Program-made: the position numbers and the translations under genes
Assembly: GCF_943193175.1 (NCBI RefSeq)
Contig: NZ_CALPDF010000004.1
Location: 124,001 to 188,000, forward strand
Origin: Neobacillus muris
Lineage (GTDB): Bacteria > Bacillota > Bacilli > Bacillales > Cytobacillaceae
DNA: 64,000 bases
Direction of reading: 5' to 3'
Notes under the pieces: generated by a model
The model's database searches: none
What the model saw: only the letters and a program-made list of their open reading frames with translations
What the model was told of the DNA's origin: nothing
In this document: positions 55,611-64,000 of the stretch, in pieces
Layout of the letters: every line of letters starts with the position of its first letter
Numbering within the stretch: position 1 is the stretch's first letter

Positions 55611-56476
55611 AGAAAAATCGCTTATTATCCTTTTTATTTGCAGCCATGCTGATTCTTTTAGCGGCATGCGGAAGCACTGACACGAAAGATTCCGCTGGAG
55701 CATCTGAGAAAAAGGAAGCACCTAAAGCAGAAGCAACCGAAATGATTTTAGCTACAACCACCAGCACACAGGACAGCGGCTTGCTGGATGAGATTATTCC
55801 ACTATTTGAAAAAGAAAACAATGTCAAAGTGAAAGTCATTGCTGTTGGTACAGGACAAGCCTTAGAAATGGGCACCAAAGGGGAAGCCGATGCCCTGCTC
55901 GTCCATGCCCCAGCATCAGAACAAGCCGTAGTTGACGCTGGTGATGCTATCAACTATAAACGGGTTATGTACAACGATTTTGTCTTAGTCGGTCCTAAAG
56001 AAAATCCTGCAGGCCTTAGCGGAGATGATATCAAAGCAGCATTAGCAAAAATAGCTGACAGCAAGGCCGTTTTCATTTCTCGCGGAGATGATTCCGGAAC
56101 AAACAAAAAAGAACTTGAAATCTGGAAAGCTGCAAATATTACTCCTGAAGGAGATTGGTACGTTTCTACCGGTCAAGGTATGGGACAAACCTTACAGGTG
56201 GCTGCAGAGAAAAAAGGCTATGTGCTGACAGACCGTGCTACATGGCTGGCACAATCCAAAAATCTTGACACTCTTCAAATCGTGGTTGAAGGGGCCCCTG
56301 ATTTAATGAATATCTATCATGTTATGCAGGTTAATCCAGAAAAGCATGATAAGGTCAACGCAACAGACGCCGAAAAATTCGTCAACTTTATGGTGGACGA
56401 CGAAACCCAAAAAGTCATCGAGAACTTTGGTAAAGAAGAATACGGACAATCCTTATTTGTTGGTTATACAGAATAA
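55607..56476 (+). CDS. tupA: Tungstate-binding lipoprotein TupA
   Basis: A 289-residue lipoprotein with lipobox LAAC (Cys21), the periplasmic-type binding component of a TupABC importer. The diagnostic ligand motif TTTSTQDSGLL is present near residue 50, and ISRGDDSGTNKKE lies later. These are the TupA-type hallmarks that separate it from ModA and WtpA. It overlaps the regulator by 4 bases and is followed by tupB 75 bases on. Confidence 0.9.
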   Translation: MKKNRLLSFLFAAMLILLAACGSTDTKDSAGASEKKEAPKAEATEMILATTTSTQDSGLLDEIIPLFEKENNVKVKVIAVGTGQALEMGTKGEADALLVHAPASEQAVVDAGDAINYKRVMYNDFVLVGPKENPAGLSGDDIKAALAKIADSKAVFISRGDDSGTNKKELEIWKAANITPEGDWYVSTGQGMGQTLQVAAEKKGYVLTDRATWLAQSKNLDTLQIVVEGAPDLMNIYHVMQVNPEKHDKVNATDAEKFVNFMVDDETQKVIENFGKEEYGQSLFVGYTE

Positions 56477-56550
56477 TAGGAAATTGGACTGGAAGGAGAC
56501 TTTGAATAGTCTCCTTTCTGGCACATAGAAACCATATCCGGGAGGCTGTT

Positions 56551-57249
56551 ATGGAACTGCTAATTGATGGATTAAAAAAAGCAATTGAGATCATCTTGAC
56601 CGGTAATCAGGATATCCTCGCAATCACCTTGCTGACTCTAAGAGTTTGCTTTATTTCCACCTTGATCAGCACCCTCCTTGGATTACCGATTGGCATATGG
56701 CTGGGGCTGACCCGTTTTAAAGGCAGAAAAATTCTCTTAACCTTTGTCAATATTGGCCTGGGGCTGCCTCCTGTTGTAGCGGGTCTTTGGATTACCATGC
56801 TGTTGTGGCGCTCTGGTCCATTCGGAGAGTTGGGCATGCTCTATTCGCCAACAGCGATTGTCATGGCCCAGATTTTAGTCTCTTTGCCGATCATTATCAG
56901 CCTGACCTGTTCAGCCTTTCAGCAAATTAATGAAAAAATGCTTTTGCAAATCAAGGCCCTTGGTGCCACTAAGCTGCAAATGCTATTGTTGCTGATCAAG
57001 CAGTCCAAGGTGGCGATTATGGCCGCCATTATGGCCGGATTTGGCCGGGTCATCGCCGAGGTGGGCGCAGCCATGATGGTCGGGGGCAATATTCAAGGCG
57101 ATACAAGAATCTTGACCACTACCATCGTGATGGAGGTATCCAAAGGAAACTTTGATATCGCCCTGGCACTTTCGTTTATTTTATTATCCCTGGCCTTGCT
57201 GATTACAGCAGCCCTAACCTTTTTACAGCAAAGGAGGCGGTTTTCATGA
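56551..57249 (+). CDS. tupB: Tungstate ABC transporter permease TupB
   Basis: A 232-residue membrane permease with about five to six helices. The EAA loop is KALGATKLQMLLLLIKQSKVAIMAAIMAGFGRVIAEVGAAMM region, the contact site for the ATPase. Ribosome site GGGAGG. Its stop overlaps the tupC start by 4 bases (ATGA type). Confidence 0.9.
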   Translation: MELLIDGLKKAIEIILTGNQDILAITLLTLRVCFISTLISTLLGLPIGIWLGLTRFKGRKILLTFVNIGLGLPPVVAGLWITMLLWRSGPFGELGMLYSPTAIVMAQILVSLPIIISLTCSAFQQINEKMLLQIKALGATKLQMLLLLIKQSKVAIMAAIMAGFGRVIAEVGAAMMVGGNIQGDTRILTTTIVMEVSKGNFDIALALSFILLSLALLITAALTFLQQRRRFS

Positions 57250-57989
57250 ATCCATTACTAGAGTTGAAAAACCTGACCTTTCATGCCCAAGAAAGATGGA
57301 TCTTAAATATACCTGAGTTTTCCATCCATAAAGGAGAATTTCTTGGAATCATGGGGCCGAACGGCGCTGGAAAAAGTACACTGTTAAAACAATTGGCGTG
57401 TTTGGAAAGCCCGACAAGCGGGGAGATCTACTACGAGGGCACATCCATTCCAGCAGGAGGTGCCCCAATTGAACTGCGCCGCAAATTCTCCATCGCCCTG
57501 CAGCAATCACTATTGTTAGATGGATCTGTATTTTATAATGTTTCGATTGGCTTAACACTAAGGAAGGTGCCGAAATCGATTATTAAGGAAAAAGTCAACC
57601 ATTGGCTGGAGCTGTTCGGCATTCTCCATTTAGCGAAAAAAAATGCCCTCTATTTGTCCGGCGGTGAAGCGCAGCGTGTCAATCTTGCCCGCGCCATGAT
57701 TGTCGAGCCGGAAATCCTGTTCCTTGATGAACCATTTTCGGCGCTTGATTTTCCAACTAAAATTAAGTTAATGGAAGATTTTAAACAAATTATGGCCGAT
57801 ACAAAAACAACTGCTGTTTTTGTAAGCCACGATATCATGGAAATTCATTACTTAACAAATCAACTTGCGATTATTGTGGATGGTGAGGTCAAACAAATTG
57901 GACCTACCACTCAGGTCTTAAAAAACCCGAATGCTTCTACTCAGTCCTTCCTAAATGAGTGGAAGAAATTCTATCCCCTTGCACGTTAA
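57246..57989 (+). CDS. tupC: Tungstate ABC transporter ATPase TupC
   Basis: A 247-residue ABC ATPase. Walker A is GPNGAGKSTL (about 37-46), the signature LSGGEAQRVNLARAM, Walker B EILFLDEPFSALD, and the H-loop FVSHDIMEIH. Last gene of the regulator-tupA-tupB-tupC unit; a strong terminator follows. Confidence 0.92.
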   Translation: MNPLLELKNLTFHAQERWILNIPEFSIHKGEFLGIMGPNGAGKSTLLKQLACLESPTSGEIYYEGTSIPAGGAPIELRRKFSIALQQSLLLDGSVFYNVSIGLTLRKVPKSIIKEKVNHWLELFGILHLAKKNALYLSGGEAQRVNLARAMIVEPEILFLDEPFSALDFPTKIKLMEDFKQIMADTKTTAVFVSHDIMEIHYLTNQLAIIVDGEVKQIGPTTQVLKNPNASTQSFLNEWKKFYPLAR

Positions 57990-57990
57990 A

Positions 57991-58022
57991 GGCAGCTTCC
58001 GACTCGGAGCTGCCATTTTTTT
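57991..58022 (+). terminator. Terminator of the tup operon
   Basis: GGCAGCTTCC pairs with GGAGCTGCC, with a GACTC loop, followed by ATTTTTTT. It lies immediately past the tupC stop. Confidence 0.9.
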
Positions 58023-58080
58023 AACCTTGTACTGAAATAAGGCCACTTATATTCTTTTCAGGCACTTAAATCATCTTGGC

Positions 58081-59526
58081 TTATTGGGCTTCACTAAACG
58101 GACGCCTGCGCTTTTCTTTTATGGCTGCCTGTGCCAGAGCTGCCCGTTTTTCCTCAAGTTCCCTTGGAAACCATAACGTGATGCTTGTGCCCTTATTCAG
58201 CTTGCTTTTGACTTTTATCCGTCCCTCATGGGCTTCCATCAAAGCCTTCACAATTGACAAGCCGATCCCAGCTCCGCCAGTTTTTCGGTCCCGAGACTTA
58301 TCCCCCCGGTAGAACCGTTCAAATATAAATGGAATATCATCTTCCGCAATCCCGGAGCCTTCATCCTGAATTGTAAAACCAACATAACTTTCCCGTTCTG
58401 TTACAACAGAAATGGTTACATTTTTCCCGGCAGGCGTATACTTGAGGGCATTGTTGAGAATATTCGAGAGGATTTGCATCAGTTTGTCCTTATCAGCTTC
58501 AAATATCTCCTCCTGAACGGGATCCTCGATACGAAGTCCCACCCCTTTTTCCTTGAATATCGGGAAAAACATTTCCCCGAGTGCTGCCAGTACACTGCCT
58601 GCTTCAACCTCCATCTTTTCAAGTCTAATTTGCGGATTTTCTGCAGCAAGCAATTTTTCCAGCTCGTTGACCAGCCTTACCAGCCGCATAAGCTCCTCAT
58701 GACATATCTGCAGCCGCTGGGGCGTCGGCTCCCAAATCCCGTCTTGAAACGCTTCGATCTGGCTCCGCAGCGTGGCGAGAGGCGTGCGCAGTTCATGTGC
58801 CAAGTCACCTGTAAATTGCTTTCGCAGCATTTCCTCTTTCGAAAGCGACTCCGCCAATTTATTAAATGATATCGCCAGCTGCTTCACCTCACTGGGCAAT
58901 CCTTTTAATGGAATCCGGATATCCAGATGATGCATTTGCAGCTCATTCGCCGCAAATGACAGCTTGTTCAAACCTGAAGTGATTTTTTTTGAAAAAATAA
59001 AGCTCGTCACAATCGCCAGAATTATGGTTAAACACACCGCCGCATAAATATATAACTGAATGGTTTGAATAAACGTATATTCATCATCAATCAGGCCTTC
59101 CGGGTAGATGGCAACCAACTTGCCAATCATCTTATTATTCACCTTAAGGGTATAGGTATTGGAATGCCATTCTTCTCCGTCCGGCTCCGGCTCAGACAGC
59201 CCAAGGCTATTAAGCATCGATCGGATATTGGAAGAGTCCATTTGGATTTGCCCAAAGCGGTCAGACAGCTGAAAGTAAAGCTGATCTGTCATGGCATATT
59301 CATGCAGCATCCCAAATACTGGGTCGCTCGTAAAATGGCCATTCGCCCGATAGTCTTTCTCGATTTCCGTTATCACCCGGTCAATCTTTTTTTCCCGGTT
59401 ATGATCCAAATAACTTGTAAAGCTTTCCTCAAACCCATATTGAATAAAATAGCTGACAATCAAGATTCCTATCAAAGAGATCATGATTAAATAAACCAGA
59501 ATCTTAGACCGCAGCGTTTGCAGCAT
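58081..59526 (-). CDS. Sensor histidine kinase (HAMP-linked)
   Basis: A 481-residue membrane-bound kinase. Transmembrane helices at about 8-29 and 158-178 bracket a roughly 130-residue extracellular sensor. A HAMP domain follows at about 180-235. The phosphorylated His244 is in DLAHELRTPLATL. The ATPase part has the N box (NILNNALKY), G1 (DEGSGI), F and G2 boxes (ERFYR, GGAGIGLSIV). Its start overlaps the end of the response regulator gene by 23 bases. The input signal cannot be predicted. Confidence 0.9.
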   Translation of the reverse strand: MLQTLRSKILVYLIMISLIGILIVSYFIQYGFEESFTSYLDHNREKKIDRVITEIEKDYRANGHFTSDPVFGMLHEYAMTDQLYFQLSDRFGQIQMDSSNIRSMLNSLGLSEPEPDGEEWHSNTYTLKVNNKMIGKLVAIYPEGLIDDEYTFIQTIQLYIYAAVCLTIILAIVTSFIFSKKITSGLNKLSFAANELQMHHLDIRIPLKGLPSEVKQLAISFNKLAESLSKEEMLRKQFTGDLAHELRTPLATLRSQIEAFQDGIWEPTPQRLQICHEELMRLVRLVNELEKLLAAENPQIRLEKMEVEAGSVLAALGEMFFPIFKEKGVGLRIEDPVQEEIFEADKDKLMQILSNILNNALKYTPAGKNVTISVVTERESYVGFTIQDEGSGIAEDDIPFIFERFYRGDKSRDRKTGGAGIGLSIVKALMEAHEGRIKVKSKLNKGTSITLWFPRELEEKRAALAQAAIKEKRRRPFSEAQ

Positions 59527-60214
59527 CGACTACCCCTCCAAATTTGTAGCCCATACCAAAAACGGTGATAATAAACTCGGGCTGCCTGGAATCCAGTTCT
59601 ATTTTTTTTCGAAGATTTTTGATGTGGGTATCAACGCTGCGTTCATAGCCTTCATAATACATGCCTTCATCTTGAATTTTTTCCAGCAGATCCATTCTGC
59701 TGTAAACTCTGCCAGGATTCAGAGCCATATTGGTTAATAATTTATATTCTATCGGAGTCAGCGTTACCGGCTGCCCGTTTACCGTTACCTCTTTTTTAAT
59801 GAGGTCGATAGCCAGCCGGTTCCTATTAAATACCAGCCGTTCGACTTTTTCTGTTTTTTTCACCCGCCTTAGGATCGCCTGGACACGGACAACTACTTCC
59901 CTTGGACTGAATGGCTTGGTTAAATAGTCATCAGCCCCCATCACGATGCCGTTAATCCGGTCATCCTCCGCAGATTTAGCGGTCAGCATCAGGATGGGAA
60001 CATCAGATTCCTTTCGGACAAGCCGGCAAACCTCTTCCCCTGAAATATCGGGCAGCATTAAATCTAGTATGATTAAATCAGGGTGGATGGTTTTGACTTT
60101 TTTTAAAGCATCAAGGCCATTATCCGCACTGTGAATTTCATAGCCTTCTCTTTCCAAATAAGCTTCAAGAACCTCTATAATTCTGCGTTCATCATCAACT
60201 AATAATATTTTCAT
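59504..60214 (-). CDS. OmpR-family response regulator
   Basis: A 236-residue two-domain regulator. The receiver has Asp51 as phosphoacceptor (LIILDLMLPD), with acidic residues Asp7-Asp8 and the lysine of YLTKPFSPRE. The C-terminal winged-helix (residues about 130-230) contains LTPIEYKLLTNMALNPGRVYSR, the pattern of OmpR/PhoB effectors. The start is the ATG at 60214 after GGGGAG. Four 11-base repeats in its own upstream DNA suggest self-regulation. Confidence 0.92.
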   Translation of the reverse strand: MKILLVDDERRIIEVLEAYLEREGYEIHSADNGLDALKKVKTIHPDLIILDLMLPDISGEEVCRLVRKESDVPILMLTAKSAEDDRINGIVMGADDYLTKPFSPREVVVRVQAILRRVKKTEKVERLVFNRNRLAIDLIKKEVTVNGQPVTLTPIEYKLLTNMALNPGRVYSRMDLLEKIQDEGMYYEGYERSVDTHIKNLRKKIELDSRQPEFIITVFGMGYKFGGVVDAANAAV

Positions 60215-60262
60215 ACTATTCACTCCCCATAACTTAAATATATCATGGACAGTCAGTGATGT

Positions 60263-60306
60263 TTGTAACTTCACAATATCACCACAAGTTCTTCATAACA
60301 TCTTCA
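60263..60306 (-). promoter_or_regulatory. Four 11-base direct repeats upstream of the response regulator
   Basis: On the minus strand: TGAAGATGTTA, TGAAGAACTTG, TGGTGATATTG and TGAAGTTACAA, head to tail with an exact 11-base period. PhoB/OmpR-family regulators bind tandem sites with this spacing, so this is a likely autoregulatory operator. A plausible downstream promoter is TTACAA, 17 bases, TGATAT. Confidence 0.6.
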
Positions 60307-60493
60307 ATTTTTTCCGATAAGATATTCATGCAGTTAACAGAGAAGATAGGTTCAAGGACCCCCAAGTTATTGTCTATCTGCTCTAAGATGCAGTAACAGC
60401 TATTTGCTCTTGCTCATCCCAAAATGACCTCTCTTTATATAAAATGGTGTCCTATCGTTGGGACACCTATTTTTTTGGAGAAAAATAGGGCAT
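60307..60493. other. Gap between the response regulator and floT
   Basis: Nearly 190 bases with no protein gene that I can support. A 22-codon ATG frame at 60329 on the plus strand has no ribosome site. A complete plus-strand terminator lies at 60446-60478 with no gene in front of it. Confidence 0.5.
60446..60478 (+). terminator. Orphan plus-strand terminator
   Basis: GGTGTCC, loop TATCGTTG, GGACACC, then TATTTTTTT. No plus-strand gene lies in the 2.4 kb upstream, so it may end a small RNA. Confidence 0.65.
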
Positions 60494-60527
60494 AAAAAAA
60501 AAGGGGCCGTCCAAAAAGCCCCTTTTT
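60494..60527 (-). terminator. Terminator of floT
   Basis: The minus-strand stem GGGGC / GCCCC is extended by flanking A-T pairs, followed by nine T. It lies just past the floT stop. Confidence 0.85.
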
Positions 60528-60533
60528 CCTCTA

Positions 60534-62054
60534 TTAATCTTGGTTCTTTTTCATTTGGCCAGCCAATTCTTCGATACTTTTCTTGACATTCGATTTTCCT
60601 GAGTAGTTTTCAATCAGTTCTTTTACGTCAATACCACTCGCTGCTTTTAATGATTCCTGGAGGCTGGCCATTAGGTTTGTTGCATAACTGGTCACCTTAT
60701 TGGCACCGCTATTGGCCCCATTGCCGCTTCCCGTATCCACGACCGTAATCTTATCAATATTCGATAGCGGCGCAGCCACTTGTTTGGCATACTCCGGCAG
60801 CATTTTGATAATCATGTCGAGAACCGCAGCCTGACCGAACTGCTCGAACGCTTCGGCAATTTTCTCCTTGGCTTCCGCTTCCGCCAAGCCTTTCATCCGG
60901 ATTACTTCTGCCTCAGAAAGACCCTGAGCTTTTTGCGCCTCCGCCTTGGCCAGACCGTCAATCCGAACCCGTTCCGCTTCAGCTTTCGCCATCGCTTCAA
61001 TCCGGAATTTATTCGCTTCGGCATCGGCCATCTGTTTGGCTTTTTCAGCAGCAGCTGCCTGCTCAACTGCATAGCGGTCAGCATCTGCTTTTTTCTTTAC
61101 TTCAGAATCATATTGCCGTTCACGGCGAAGAATTTCTTTTTCTTCCAGTTCAATCTGCTTTTGTCTTTCAACTATTTTTACCTGCATTTCCTGTTCTGTA
61201 ACGTCTTGCTTCGCTTTGGCGCTTTCAAGATCATAGGCCATATCGGCACGCGCCTTGGCAATATCTTGCTCGCGGCGGAACTCTGCAATTTTCAATTGGT
61301 TAATTTTTTCAGCCTCTGCAATTTCTGTCGCCCGTTCTAATTCAGAACGCTTGGCATCTTTAGCTGCTTCTGCCTTCTTAATCCGTGTTTCTTTCTCGGC
61401 TTCTGCTGTGGCGATATCGGCATCCCGTTTTACTTGGGCAATCCGTGGTTTACCTAGAGCATCAAGATAGCCATTTTTATCCCGGACATCCTTAATCGTA
61501 AATGAAACGATGACTAATCCCATTTTTGCCAGGTCCTGTGACGCTACTCGCTGCACTTCTTGAGAAAACTTGTCACGGTTTTTGTAAATCTCTTCAACAG
61601 TCATGGACCCGAGGATGGAACGTAAATGCCCCTCTAAAACCTCTTTTGCTTCATTCTCTCTGTCTTCCTTTGGCTTTCCAAGAAACTGCTCAGCAGCTGT
61701 CGCAATTTCGCTGATAGAACCGCCAATTTTAATAATGGCTACCCCATCAGCCATTACCGGCACCCCTTGCTCCGTGTAAACTTCTGGTGTCGTAACCTCA
61801 AGTTTACTAGAAAGCAAGCTTAATGGTTCAGCTTGCTGGAATACTGGCAAAATAAAGGCACCGCCGCCGCGGATAATTTTGATTTTATTCCCGGATTCAT
61901 CCACATGCACATTTTTATTTCCCAGGTAGCTGCCGGTAACAATCAATGCCTCATCAGGACCTGCTGTCCGGTATTTGGTAATAAAAACACCAATCAATGC
62001 AAGTAAAATGAGTACAACCACACCTATAACTACCCATACAAAACTAAATTCCAT
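60534..62054 (-). CDS. floT: Flotillin FloT (YuaG)
   Basis: A 506-residue membrane scaffold protein that organises functional membrane microdomains. The N-terminal hydrophobic hairpin (VWVVIGVVVLILLALIGVFIT, 7-27) inserts in the membrane. An SPFH/PHB domain spans roughly 30-200. A long Ala/Glu/Lys-rich coiled-coil (about 210-400, with repeats such as AEAEKETR and DGLAKAEAQ) is typical of flotillins. The C-terminal tail is less ordered. Its NfeD-type partner YuaF lies directly upstream on the same strand. Confidence 0.93.
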   Translation of the reverse strand: MEFSFVWVVIGVVVLILLALIGVFITKYRTAGPDEALIVTGSYLGNKNVHVDESGNKIKIIRGGGAFILPVFQQAEPLSLLSSKLEVTTPEVYTEQGVPVMADGVAIIKIGGSISEIATAAEQFLGKPKEDRENEAKEVLEGHLRSILGSMTVEEIYKNRDKFSQEVQRVASQDLAKMGLVIVSFTIKDVRDKNGYLDALGKPRIAQVKRDADIATAEAEKETRIKKAEAAKDAKRSELERATEIAEAEKINQLKIAEFRREQDIAKARADMAYDLESAKAKQDVTEQEMQVKIVERQKQIELEEKEILRRERQYDSEVKKKADADRYAVEQAAAAEKAKQMADAEANKFRIEAMAKAEAERVRIDGLAKAEAQKAQGLSEAEVIRMKGLAEAEAKEKIAEAFEQFGQAAVLDMIIKMLPEYAKQVAAPLSNIDKITVVDTGSGNGANSGANKVTSYATNLMASLQESLKAASGIDVKELIENYSGKSNVKKSIEELAGQMKKNQD

Positions 62055-62102
62055 GCCATTTCCTCCTCTATATATCTATTTGGTGAAACATCATACACTT
62101 TT

Positions 62103-62645
62103 CTAAAGAAAACTTTCTAATTCTTGATGACTCGATACTTCCAAAACACCGTCCTTTACTTGAACAACAAGGACGCGGGCGCCGCTTGGAATCGAATCAC
62201 CATCAAAGCTTGCTGCCGGTTTGGCAATTCTGCCGCTTGCATTCTCAATCATGACTTCGCCATATCCATCAGCAGGGATGGCCGTAATCACGGTTCCAAT
62301 CCGGCCTCGTAAATCAGATTCCCGATAGACTAGCGACTCCTCAGCAGATGACATCGGGACAAGAATAAAAACATTTAATAAGGTTACGAGAATAAAAGAT
62401 AGGATGGCTGATATTCCGAAAATAAGCAGCTCATTCAAAGAAGACAGCCGTTCAAACAAATAACCGCTTGCTGAAAGGATCGTAATAAATGCAAACACTA
62501 AGACCGGATTTAAAAAGGACAATCCGCCGTCACCCGTGTCAATATGAAACACATCTGAAAACAGCACATATATGACGGTAAATACCCCTGAAATGATTAA
62601 CCCGTATAGGTATATGGAAGCTAAAGGCATGCCGAAAAGTTCCAT
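62103..62645 (-). CDS. yuaF: NfeD-like membrane protein YuaF
   Basis: A 180-residue protein with four hydrophobic stretches (about 9-30, 45-63, 69-98 and part of these paired) and a soluble C-terminal OB-fold (VYRESDLRGRIGTVITAIPADGYGEVMIE...). It is the NfeD family member that accompanies flotillin in the yuaF-floT operon. The start is the ATG at 62645 with AAGGGG upstream; a GTG nine bases earlier overlaps this site. The intergenic distance to floT is 48 bases. Confidence 0.9.
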   Translation of the reverse strand: MELFGMPLASIYLYGLIISGVFTVIYVLFSDVFHIDTGDGGLSFLNPVLVFAFITILSASGYLFERLSSLNELLIFGISAILSFILVTLLNVFILVPMSSAEESLVYRESDLRGRIGTVITAIPADGYGEVMIENASGRIAKPAASFDGDSIPSGARVLVVQVKDGVLEVSSHQELESFL

Positions 62646-62779
62646 ATGCTTCACCCCTTACTTCGTGAATGGGAGTTTCTATTTTGAAAGAAAGGACCCC
62701 AGTAATGGGACTTTCTTCGGATTATGTATATTCTTTTATACGAATAAAAAAAGAAAAAGATTCAAATATTACAAAAAAA

Positions 62780-62826
62780 TAAAGCTTCCGCTGCCAATTT
62801 CCAAAATGAATTTCGACAGCGGCTTC
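62780..62826 (-). terminator. Terminator of the permease gene
   Basis: Minus-strand CCGCTG pairs with CAGCGG, with flanking AAATT-type pairs, followed by a T-rich run. It straddles the region just past the permease stop. Confidence 0.7.
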
Positions 62827-62831
62827 AATCA

Positions 62832-64000
62832 CTATTCATATTCGGCAGACAAGTTTTCCTTATCTTCATTGGTGCGCTTTTTAAGGAGCGGTCCGTAAAA
62901 TAAGATCCCGCTTACAAGTAATAGGACTCCATAGAGAAATGTCTTAATGTCCGCTGTACCGCCAATAATCACCCATACCGAATAAATGGTGGCAAGAGCG
63001 GAAATGATTCCATCTCCCAGCCGCGATTGGCTGGTTGAATAGGTCTCCCCAGTCAAAACCAGCTTTAATAGATAGATGGAAGCAATGAAATAAGGGACTA
63101 AGTAAGCCAAGGTTGCAATTACAATCACGAAGTCAAAGGCATCCGCAATCGACTTTGAAACTGTTGAAAAAATAAACAGCTGTGTAATCAAATTGGTGAT
63201 CCATAAGGAGAATGCCGGAAACCCTTGATGATTTTCATTCAAAAATCCTGGGAGGAACACATCCTGTTTGGCAGCCTGAAAGGGCACTTCGGCACTTAGC
63301 ATAATCCAGCCAATCATCGAACCAAGGAGACTAATTAAACCGATGGCTGCCAGGAGCTGCCCTCCCGCTCTTCCTAATACTGTCTCCATTGCATCGATCA
63401 ACGGTTTTTCTGATTGAATTAAGGTCTCTTGGTTTAGCATTCCCATGACAAGAATGCTGATCGCCATATAGATGGCTAATGCAATAAATAAACCGGCAAT
63501 CGTGGCCCGTTTCACATCACGTTGTTTCTTCGCCCGGGAAGAGAAAACAACAGCCGATTCTATCCCAAGAAATGCCCACAGAGTAGCTAATGCCGCATTG
63601 TTTACCTGTGGCATCATGCCAATCGTGTTTCCGGCCGCATCCACTCTCGTATCGGCAAACGGCATTATATTGCTTTTTTCAAAGGCAAACAATCCGATCA
63701 CGATAAAAAAGCAGAAGCCTGCTACTTTTGCCAATGTAGCTATAAAATTTAATTTTCCAGCACTCTCCATGCCGCTCAAAATAATAAAATGGACGATCCA
63801 TAGCATCACTGTACAAACTGCAAATGTCAGTCCATTCCCAACCCTTAAAGTGAAGCCGCCGATGGAAAACCATGTCGCCTCGCTGGTCAGCATCGGAAAA
63901 AAGGCAGTTAAATAGCTGGTGAAGGTGGTGATGACCGCGACATTGGCCGCAATATTCCCAATCCAGTACCCCCAGGTAGCCATAAATCCCGACAAGATCG
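62832..64000 (-). CDS. APC-family amino acid permease/antiporter (partial at N-terminus)
   Basis: The gene runs off the right edge of the window; the visible portion is 389 residues and the first roughly 80-90 residues are missing. About ten transmembrane helices remain. Pattern elements such as ATLWAFLGIESAVVFSSRAKKQRDVKRATIAGL and LLGSMIGWIMLSAEVPFQAAKQDVFLPGF fit the basic amino acid/polyamine antiporter branch (arginine:ornithine or lysine type). The GIESAV motif is part of the substrate binding region of this group. The substrate cannot be confirmed. No decarboxylase partner is inside the window. Confidence 0.85.
   Translation of the reverse strand, partial: ILSGFMATWGYWIGNIAANVAVITTFTSYLTAFFPMLTSEATWFSIGGFTLRVGNGLTFAVCTVMLWIVHFIILSGMESAGKLNFIATLAKVAGFCFFIVIGLFAFEKSNIMPFADTRVDAAGNTIGMMPQVNNAALATLWAFLGIESAVVFSSRAKKQRDVKRATIAGLFIALAIYMAISILVMGMLNQETLIQSEKPLIDAMETVLGRAGGQLLAAIGLISLLGSMIGWIMLSAEVPFQAAKQDVFLPGFLNENHQGFPAFSLWITNLITQLFIFSTVSKSIADAFDFVIVIATLAYLVPYFIASIYLLKLVLTGETYSTSQSRLGDGIISALATIYSVWVIIGGTADIKTFLYGVLLLVSGILFYGPLLKKRTNEDKENLSAEYE

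Noticed and set aside
60329..60397. A 22-codon plus-strand frame before the orphan terminator
   Set aside because: There is no ribosome site and no recognisable protein pattern.

Overview
The window is chromosomal DNA from an endospore-forming member of the Bacillaceae (a Bacillus, Neobacillus or Mesobacillus-like organism). The gene content and order follow the yug, yux, yui, yum, yut, yun, yur (suf), yus and yua blocks that I know from Bacillus subtilis. Near-perfect AGGAGG-type ribosome binding sites, frequent TTG and GTG starts, sporulation genes (kapB, kapD, yutH, yutC, lytH), S-box riboswitches and a FadR operator all fit. I see no rRNA, tRNA, prophage, insertion sequence or CRISPR array.

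Layout. 0-6.3 kb: YugJ-type alcohol dehydrogenase, ornithine aminotransferase, the S1 protein YugI, a small HTH protein, YugE, a PH-domain protein, an AlaX-type tRNA editing protein and a tandem-hexapeptide protein. 6.4-13 kb: a lipoprotein cyclophilin, the kinase-pathway regulators KapB and KapD, a YuxO thioesterase, leucyl aminopeptidase, and the YuiC-YuiB-YuiA group, including a 42-residue YuiA. 13-25.6 kb: type II NADH dehydrogenase (YumB), ferredoxin/flavodoxin reductase (YumC), Fe-S accessory proteins (YutM, YuzB, YuzD, YutI), the YutH-YutC cluster with an extra EAL-domain gene, lipoyl synthase and LytH. 25.6-34.7 kb: YunC-YunF and the sufCDSUB operon behind a clear sigma-A promoter. 34.9-39.4 kb: metNIQ and metY, each with its own SAM riboswitch. 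39.4-42.6 kb: an SCP2-like protein, then an accessory-looking island with a NERD-domain protein followed by 31 copies of a 52-bp repeat. 42.6-50 kb: YusE, YusF, GcvH, YusI and the fadN-fadA-fadE beta-oxidation operon with its FadR site. 50-54.5 kb: YuzL, DUF2573, a RodA/FtsW protein, a HIT-like DUF4931 protein, UppP and an azoreductase. 54.6-58 kb: a tungstate ABC transporter with its fused HTH/binding-protein regulator. 58-64 kb: a two-component system, flotillin FloT with its NfeD partner YuaF, and a truncated amino acid permease.

How genes work together. Iron-sulfur biogenesis (SufCDSUB, YutM, YutI) supports LipA, which makes the lipoyl group carried by GcvH. The methionine genes are controlled by S-adenosylmethionine through two S-boxes. 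Fatty acid degradation is gathered under FadR. Peptidoglycan functions recur (LytH, the 3D protein YuiC, RodA-like, UppP). The stretches least explained by the B. subtilis backbone are the NERD gene with its repeat array, the hexapeptide-repeat gene, the EAL gene inside the yut cluster, and repeated operator-like motifs in front of the tungstate regulator and the response regulator. Synteny statements rest on memory of B. subtilis 168, not on an alignment.
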